DNA from: Cercis canadensis
Taxonomy: Eukaryota > Streptophyta > Magnoliopsida > Fabales > Fabaceae
Reading direction: 5' to 3'
Length of the DNA: 64,000 nt
Assembly (NCBI GenBank): GCA_003255065.1
Contig: QAOA01003908.1
Coordinates: forward strand, 34,408 to 98,407
In this document: one piece after another, positions 57,718-64,000 of the stretch
How positions within the stretch are numbered: the stretch's first letter is position 1
Layout: each line of letters begins with the position of its first letter
The notes under the pieces: generated by a model
The model's input: the letters and a program-made list of their open reading frames with translations, nothing else
Database searches by the model: none
What the model was told of the DNA's origin: nothing
Position numbers and translations under genes: made by a program

Positions 57718-59936
57718 GGAGGGTCAAATAATGTATCATTTAGGATTGAGTTTGAGAGTTTTTCCCAAGTGTAGAAAATACCTATAGATTGAGGGGTTGA
57801 GTGCAAGTGACTGCTCCCCCTCCAATAGTTTTATTGACATTAGAGGTACTAAGAAACATTATTTATGAAAGGCTTGACAATTGTGAAAGAGCTTGAAATG
57901 ATTTACCAAAGGAATGCTAACAAGTTAAGCATATTGCATTCAAAACTTGTTTAACACCTTTCAATGTAATCAGCTTGTGAAAGCTTCAAAGTACCAGCCA
58001 CTATATCCTAAACAATCCTCATCCCAAGAATTTGCTTTGCAATTCCCAAATCCTTCATTGCAAATTCATTTGATAATTTTTGTTTCAGATTATTAATCTC
58101 CTAAATGCTAGATCTGACAATAAGCATGTCATCCACATAAAATACTAGACTAATATAACAATCATCAAATTTCTTAAAGTAGCAACAATAATTTATATCA
58201 CATCTTCTGAAGTCATTTCTAGATATGGATGAATACATTTTTTGTACCACTGTCTCAGGACTTGTTTCAGACTATACAAACTTTATTGAGTTTTCACATA
58301 AGGTTTTCCTTACCGAGCACCAAAAAACTTTTAGGTTGAACCATATAAATATATTCTTCAAGATTACCATGAAGAAAATTAGTTTTTACATCTAACTGAT
58401 CAAGATGTAAATCCTTAGAAGCTACAATACTTAGCAATAACCTAATTGTAGGTTAACTTGACAACATGAGAGAAAGTCTCAAAATAGTCAAATGCCTTCT
58501 TTTTGCTGGAAACTCTTCACAACCAATCAAGCCTTGTATCTCTTACTGTCATCAGGTTCTTCTTTAACCCAATTTCCAATGGCTTTTTACCTATTGGTAA
58601 TTAAGTCAACACCCAAGTGTGATTTTCCTATAGAGTTTATCTCATCCTTGATGGCCAACTCCCACTTCACATAATCTTCAACTTGAATTACCTCATTATA
58701 ATATTCAGGTTCACCTCTATCAGTCAATAACAAATAATGCAGAGAAGGAGATTATCGTTGAGCGAGTTTAGAGTGGAAACTTTGCTTGACATTCTCAATT
58801 GAGATACAGATGTAGAGGGTTCTGGTTACGCTATAATTTTTTTAGGATTTTCCTATACCCTTTTAGCAACATCACTTTCAAATATCTCCTCCAACTCAAC
58901 ATGCTCTTGCTTCCCAGCAATTTTTTAATGCACTATTACATTCAACAACATGCCTATCTTTAGAGAAAATATTTTCTTGATTTTGCATCAAGTTTATCTC
59001 TATCACTAGAATCAACATGCACATATGAAATACAGCCAAAAAATTTTAAATGTGAAAGAGTTACCTCTTTACCACTCCAAACTTCTTTAGGTAGTTGCAT
59101 ATCTAGAGGAACAGACGATCCTCTATTTATTACATAGGCTGCTGTATTAACTGTTTGCCCAAAATGCTTTTGGCTATCCAACATGTATCCTCATACTCCT
59201 AGCATGCTCATTCAAAATTCTGTTTATATGCTCAGCAACACCATTTTGCTATGGTGTTTCAATAATAGTTTTCTCCATTCGAATTCAATTCACTGCACAA
59301 AAATCTTTGAACTCTTTGCTGCTATATTTACCAACATTACCAGACCTCAGACATTTTATCTTTTTACCAAATCCATTCTCCAACTGAAAATTTCACTTTT
59401 TAAAAGTATCAAATACATTAGATTTATTTTTTTTAATATAAATCCATACCTTATGAGTAGAATAGTCAATGAAAGTAACATAATAACGTGGCCACCAAAA
59501 GATGACACAAGCGAAGGCCCCATACATCTGTATGAACAAGCTCCATCTTTTTTGTCTTAGGCGCCCTTCTAGCCTTAGAGAAACTGAGCTTTTTCTGTTT
59601 GCCAAAGATATAATCCTCACAAATGCTTATGCCTATGGACTTCAAACCAAACAATTTTTCCTTGGAGACGATTATTCTCGTCCCTCTCTCACTCATATGC
59701 CCAAGTCTACAATGCCAGGGATTTGAATCAATTTTAGAATTAGCCACTACCACAATGTCTTTTGTGCTTGAGGTCATATAAAGAGTGCCAGACTTGTTTC
59801 CACATGCTAACACCATAGAACCTTTGGTGATTTTCCATGAACTACCAACAAAAATTGTTGAATGTCCATCATCATCAAGTTGTCCCATAGAAATTAAATT
59901 CTTTTTCAAACCGGGAACATGCCTAACATTTTAAAA
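57718..59936 (-). mobile_element. Copia retrotransposon, pol part (reverse orientation), degraded
   Basis: On the minus strand the order is GAG-pre-integrase (59909-59466: NLISMGQLDDDGHST...WHCRLGHMSERG), integrase (59184-58960: TAAYVINRGSSVPLDMQLPKEVW...KFFGCISYVH), then reverse transcriptase from about 58500 to 57890 (TNFLHGNLEEYIYM near 58370; FYVDDMLIV near 58120-58145; MKDLGIAKQILGM near 58030). Multiple stops and frameshifts interrupt it. A C-rich stretch CTGCTCCCCCTCC near 57815 may be the polypurine tract before an LTR. Sequence for gag and protease is not in this orientation but follows on the plus strand at 59945. Confidence 0.8.
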
Positions 59937-59944
59937 TTTTCACA

Positions 59945-60304
59945 TAGTTGCATCTCAACTATTTGGCAAAGAGGATAACAACAGAGGAAGGTCTAAGTCT
60001 AGAAATAGAGATCAATCTAGATCTAGAAATACAACTTGCTGAAACTGTGGTAAGAAGGGACATCTCAGAATGGACTATAAGGAGAAGAAGGAGAACCAAT
60101 AGTAGAATAATGATTATGTGAATGCAACAACTATAGAAATTGGAGATACTCTAATTTTCAGTGTTGACAGCCCAATAGAATCTTGGATTTTAGATTCTGG
60201 TGCATCTTTTCATGGTACATCACAAAGAGAGTGTTCGAGAAATTATATGTTTGGTAACTTTGGGAAAGTTCATCCTACTTATGATGAATCTTTGAATATT
60301 ATGG
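59945..60304 (+). mobile_element. Copia gag-protease fragment (forward orientation)
   Basis: The plus strand reads SQLFGK-EDNNRGRSKSRN, a zinc-knuckle segment with TGA in place of the usual Trp codon and Tyr for the last Cys (NCGKKGHLRMDY). After two stops comes SWILDSGASFHGTS, the aspartic protease active site, then GNFGKVHPTYDES. It then fuses to eIF5B intron sequence at about 60305. It belongs with the reverse-oriented pol part at 57718-59936: the element's two halves point away from each other. Confidence 0.75.
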
Positions 60305-60443
60305 GCCTTCAAACGAAAAACAGAATCCACCTTATCTCTCTAGGTTATGCTGTTGATGGTGTTCATGCTGTGTAGTAATTGTATGCTACATTAATCACTT
60401 TGGTTTCAATTTAAATTTTCTTCTGATATTGTCTGCTTGACAG

Positions 60444-60563
60444 GTTGGTACTCCAATTTGTATTCCTTCTATATAGTTCATTGATATTGGTCGCATTACT
60501 TACATGGAGATCAATCATGAAGGAGTTGATCATGCCAAGAAAGAGCAGAAAGTAACGATTAAG
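60444..60563 (+). pseudogene. eIF5B exon fragment, copy B1
   Basis: Homologous to 5183-5302 with AG acceptor and GTAAGT donor retained, reading VGTPICIPSI then TAG where copy A has Arg-Glu (SREF), then FIDIGRITYMEINHEGVDHA. The stop makes it non-coding. The second eIF5B exon is absent: homology to copy A ends in the intron at about 60783 (GATTATCGAT). Confidence 0.85.
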
Positions 60564-60783
60564 GTAAGTAGTAGAACTATGTCAGTTTGTCAACAAGATA
60601 TAATGCTAAATAGGTCCATATCCTTGAATCAGTTATTGAATTAATTTTTTGTCACATGTGAACCTTCATTAGTAGAAAACAATCCCCACCCGCCTTCTCT
60701 TTTTATGTATTTGCAAACAAGTTAAAGCTGATTTCTTTGAGTTTCTATTAGTTGCATATTGAGAAAGAAAACAGATTATCGAT

Positions 60784-61319
60784 TCCTAAATGAAGAGTTT
60801 TTCGGTTCTAGCTCAATATAATGGATTCCTAAATTTTTGTTTATATAAAAAAAGAGAAACATCATTTGAAATTGAGTTTTACCGGAAAAAAAAAAAATTG
60901 AGATTTATGTATGCCATAGTTGAGTTGATTTGTGCTTTAAGAAATGATTAGGATCCAAGACACTAGCAGCAATTTAGGTGTGATTTAGGAGTGAGAAGTT
61001 TGAGTAGTTTGTAGAGCTTAGGGGTTCAAACCTCTAAACTATCATGTGATAAAATAAAATAAAATAAGAAAAGAATTGGGATCCTATCAAATGTAAAATA
61101 CAGTTTAGGAGTAAAATGCAAACATCTTTACCCAAATCTAAAATTACATATTATTTTTAAGAAACTACATAAAAACTTTAAATGGAAACCCCATTTATTT
61201 TCATTAATTTAAACATTTTTACTTCAATAGCTGATCTCCCTCTCTTGTTTAAATCCACGTTTAGTTTTTAGTTTTTTGTTTTCCTTATCAAAGATAAACA
61301 TTTATCATTGAAGATAAGA
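60784..61319. other. Spacer between eIF5B fragment and CACTA end
   Basis: No gene. The segment GTAGAGCTTAGGGGTTCAAA at 61011-61030 followed by an AAAAT repeat resembles a SINE 3' half (B box plus tail), but no A box was found. Confidence 0.45.
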
Positions 61320-61673
61320 ACCAAGAATTCCAACAAGTAATAGAAATACCTGCTTAGAGATGGAAAATTTTCGTCTCTAACTGACCAAAATCTGTCTCTA
61401 AATTCAGAGTGATTGTCACCAATTTGGTAATTAAAAAATTTATAAAGTACATATAGACCAAAAAAATTTCCATACACAAGTACACAGAGTATAACTGGTT
61501 CATGAATCTTCTAAAAATGTTGAGATCCCAAGTTTGAATCCATATACCTCTATATCCACACCAGAAAAAACTAGCTTTATCTATCTAATGACAAAACATT
61601 AAAAAAAATAAATGATAGATTATTTTCCGTCTCTAATTTTGGTTGCTAAATCTCTGTAGTTTTTTTGTAGTGG
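61320..61673. mobile_element. CACTA-type terminus with GTCTCTAA subterminal repeats
   Basis: The sequence ends in GTAGTTTTTTTGTAGTGG, i.e. CACTACAAAAAAAC inverted, and carries repeated CGTCTCTAA/TTAGAGACGG-type motifs at 61370-61405 and 61625-61640. This is the expected layout of a CACTA right end. No transposase is visible. The minus frame at 61268-61477 is not a known protein. Confidence 0.55.
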
Positions 61674-61674
61674 N
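61674..61674. other. Single-N assembly join
   Basis: Exact boundary of the 2.3-kb repeat unit. Confidence 0.9.
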
Positions 61675-64000
61675 CAGACCTCAGACATTTTATCTTTTTA
61701 CCAAATCCATTCTCCAACTGAAAATTTCACTTTTTAAAAGTATCAAATACATTAGATTTATTTTCTTAAAATAAATCCATACCTTATGAGTAGAATAGTC
61801 AATGCAAGTAACATAATAACGTGGCCACCAAAAGATGACACAAGCGAAGGACCCCATACATTTGTATGAACAAGCTCCATCTTTTTTGTCTTAGGCGCCC
61901 TTCTAGCCTTAGAGAAACTGAGCTTTTTCTGTTTGCCAATGATATAATCCTCACAAATGCTTATGCCTATGGACTTCAAACCAAACAATTTTTCCTTGGA
62001 GACGATTATTCTCGTCCCTTTCTTACTCATATGCCCAAGTCTACAATGCCAGGTATTTGAATCAATTTTAGAATTAGCCACTACCACAATGTCTTTTGTG
62101 CTTGAGGTCATATAAAGAGTGCCAGACTTGTTTCCACATGCTAACACCATAGAACCTTTGGTGATTTTCCATGAACTACCAACAAAAATTGTTGAATGTC
62201 CATCATCATCAAGTTGTCCCATAGAAATTAAATTCTTTTTCAAACCAGGAACATGCCTAACATTTTAAAATTTTCACATAGTTGCATCTCAACTATTTGG
62301 AAAAGAGGATAACAACAGAGGAAGGTCTAAGTCTAGAAATAGAAATCAATCTAGATCTAGAAATACGACTTGCTGAAACTGTGGTAAGAAGAGACATCTC
62401 AGAATGGACTATAAGGAGAAGAAGGAGAACCAATAGTAGAATAATGATTATGCGAATGCAACAACTATAGAAATTGGAGATACTCTAATTTTGAGTGTTG
62501 ACAGCCCAATAGAATCTTGGATTTTAGATTCTGGTGCATCTTTTCATGTTACATCACTAAGAGAGTGTTCGAGAAATTATATGTTTGGTAACTTTGGGAA
62601 AGTTCATCCTACTTATGATGAATCTTTGAATATTATGGGCCTTCAAACGAAAAACAGAATCCACCTTATCTCTCTAGGTTATGCTGTTGATGGTGTTCAT
62701 GCTGTGTAGTAATTGTATGCTACATTAATCACTTTGGTTTCAATTTAAATTTTCGTCTGATATTGTCTGCTTGACAGGTTGGTACTCCAATTTGTATTCC
62801 TTCTACATAGTTCATTGATATTGGTCGCATTACTTACATGGAGATCAATCATGAAGCAGTTGATCATGCCAAGAAAGAGCAGAAAGTAACGATTAAGGTA
62901 AGTAGTAGAACTATGTCAGTTTGTCAACAAGATATAATGCTAAGTAGGTCCATATCCTTGAATCAGTTATTGAATTAATTTTTTGTCACATGTGAACCTT
63001 CATTAATAGAAAACAATCCCCACCCGCCTTCTCTTTTTATGTATTTGCAAACAAGTTAAAGCTGATTTCTTTGAGTTTCTATTAGTTGCATATTGAGAAA
63101 GAAAACAGATCATCGATTCCTAAATGAAGAGTTTTTCGGTTCTAGCTTAATATAATGAATTCCTAAATTTTTGTTTATATAAAAAAAGAGAAACATCATT
63201 TGAAATTGAGTTTTACCGGAAAAAAAAAAAAGAAATTGAGATTTATGTATGCCATAGTTGAGTTGATTTGTGCTTTAAGAAATGATTGGGATCCAAGACA
63301 CTAGCAGTAATTTAAGTTTGATTTAGGAGTGAGCAGTTTGAGTAGTTTGTAGAGCTTAGGGGTTCAAACCTCTAAACTATCATGTGACAAAATAAAATAA
63401 AATAAAATAAAATAAAGAATTGGGATCCTATCAAATGCAAAATACAATTTAGGAGTAAAATGCAAACATCTTTACCCAAATCTAAAATTACATATTATTT
63501 TTAAGAAACTACATAAAAACTTTAAATGGAAACCCCATTTATTTTCGTTTAAACACTTTTACTTCAATAGCAGATCTCCCTCTCTTGTTGAAATCCACGT
63601 TTAGTTTTTTGTTTTTTGTTTTCCTTATCAAAGATAAACATTTATCATTGAAGATAAGAACCAAGAATTCCAACAAGTAATAGAAATACCTGCTTAGAGA
63701 TGGAAAATTTTCGTCTCTAACTGACCAAAATCTGTCTCTAAATTCAGAGTGATTGTCACCAATTTGGTAATTAAAAAATTTATAAAGTAAATATAGACCA
63801 AAAAATTTTCCATACACAAGTACACAGAGTATAACTGGTTCATGAATCTTCTAAAAATGTTGAGATCCCAAGTTTGAATCCATATACCTCTATATCCACA
63901 CCAGAAAAAACTAGCTTTATCTAATCTAATGACAAAACATTAAAAAAAAAATGATGGATTATTTTCCATCTCTAATTTTGGTTGCTAAATCTCTGCAGTT
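61675..64000. repeat. Tandem unit, copy 2 (reaches window edge)
   Basis: Same order as 59341-61673. Copia GAG-pre-integrase on minus (62243-61758, NLISMGQLDDDG; HMSKKGTRI), gag-protease on plus (62281-62640, SWILDSGASFHVTS), an eIF5B exon and a CACTA-type end (63655-64000). Differences from copy 1 are substitutions and a longer AAAAT tract near 63395-63415. Confidence 0.85.
62778..62897 (+). pseudogene. eIF5B exon fragment, copy B2
   Basis: As in copy B1, with TCTACATAG (Ser-Thr-stop) replacing Ser-Arg-Glu. Splice signals are retained and no downstream eIF5B exon is present. Confidence 0.85.

Larger units (their letters stand above)
59341..61673. repeat. Tandem unit, copy 1 (copia junction + eIF5B + CACTA end)
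   Basis: 2333 bp beginning CAGACCTCAGACATTTTATC, repeated from 61675 to the window edge after a single N at 61674. Internal order and defects are identical in both copies, with only scattered substitutions and small indels. A real tandem duplication and an unmerged contig overlap both fit; the N at the exact border favours the latter. Confidence 0.85.

Noticed and set aside
60990..61075. Possible SINE 3' half with AAAAT tail
   Set aside because: A B-box-like GGGTTCAAACC and a simple-repeat tail are present, but the 5' half and target duplication are missing.
1..64000. CRISPR arrays, rRNA, complete tRNA genes, bacterial-type operons
   Set aside because: None seen; regularly spaced repeats are microsatellites or transposon subterminal motifs, and the genome is plant nuclear.

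Overview
The window is nuclear DNA from a flowering plant, most likely a woody eudicot. The evidence is AT-rich spacer, GT-AG introns in DDB1-, eIF5B- and LRR-receptor-kinase-type genes, plant-type L1, copia, hAT, CACTA and Mutator-like mobile elements, and a tRNA-derived SINE. Almost all of it is accessory: segmental duplications, gene fragments and nested transposons. The only convincing host gene that may be intact is an LRR receptor kinase on the minus strand.

Layout. 1-6.6 kb: a block with the 5' exons of a DDB1 pseudogene (minus), a decayed CACTA end, an LTR-like remnant, a Mutator-type MITE with 9-bp target duplications, and two C-terminal exons of eIF5B (plus) split by a solo LTR. 6.6-15.4 kb: non-coding spacer with a second 9-bp-TSD MITE and several repeat modules. 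15.4-28.4 kb: an LRR-XII type non-RD receptor kinase whose four phase-compatible exons spread over 12.9 kb, with decayed copies of its own exons, duplicated intron modules and a SINE in between. 28.4-39.2 kb: second and third copies of the spacer modules, a truncated first exon of another receptor kinase, a foldback element and a 390-base assembly gap. 39.2-45.3 kb: a nearly complete L1 LINE (minus). 46.7-57.7 kb: the second copy of the DDB1 block, split by a 6.9-kb hAT transposon inserted 146 bp upstream of the DDB1 ATG. 57.9-64 kb: a copia element whose halves are in opposite orientations, joined to an eIF5B fragment and a CACTA end; this unit appears twice in tandem around a single N.

The strongest result is the hAT element at 49524-56450. 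It has near-perfect TIRs and an exact 8-bp target duplication, and its unoccupied target site survives inside this window at 2807-2814. It carries a multi-exon BED/DUF659/hAT-C transposase gene with one destroyed splice acceptor and one stop codon, and its 5' half contains a captured, frameshifted expansin fragment and LINE RNase H pieces. A second general result concerns assembly: four of the six single-N positions are flanked by direct repeats (about 49, 177, 326 and 2333 bp), the signature of overlapping contig ends that were not merged. At least some of the apparent tandem duplication is therefore probably artificial.
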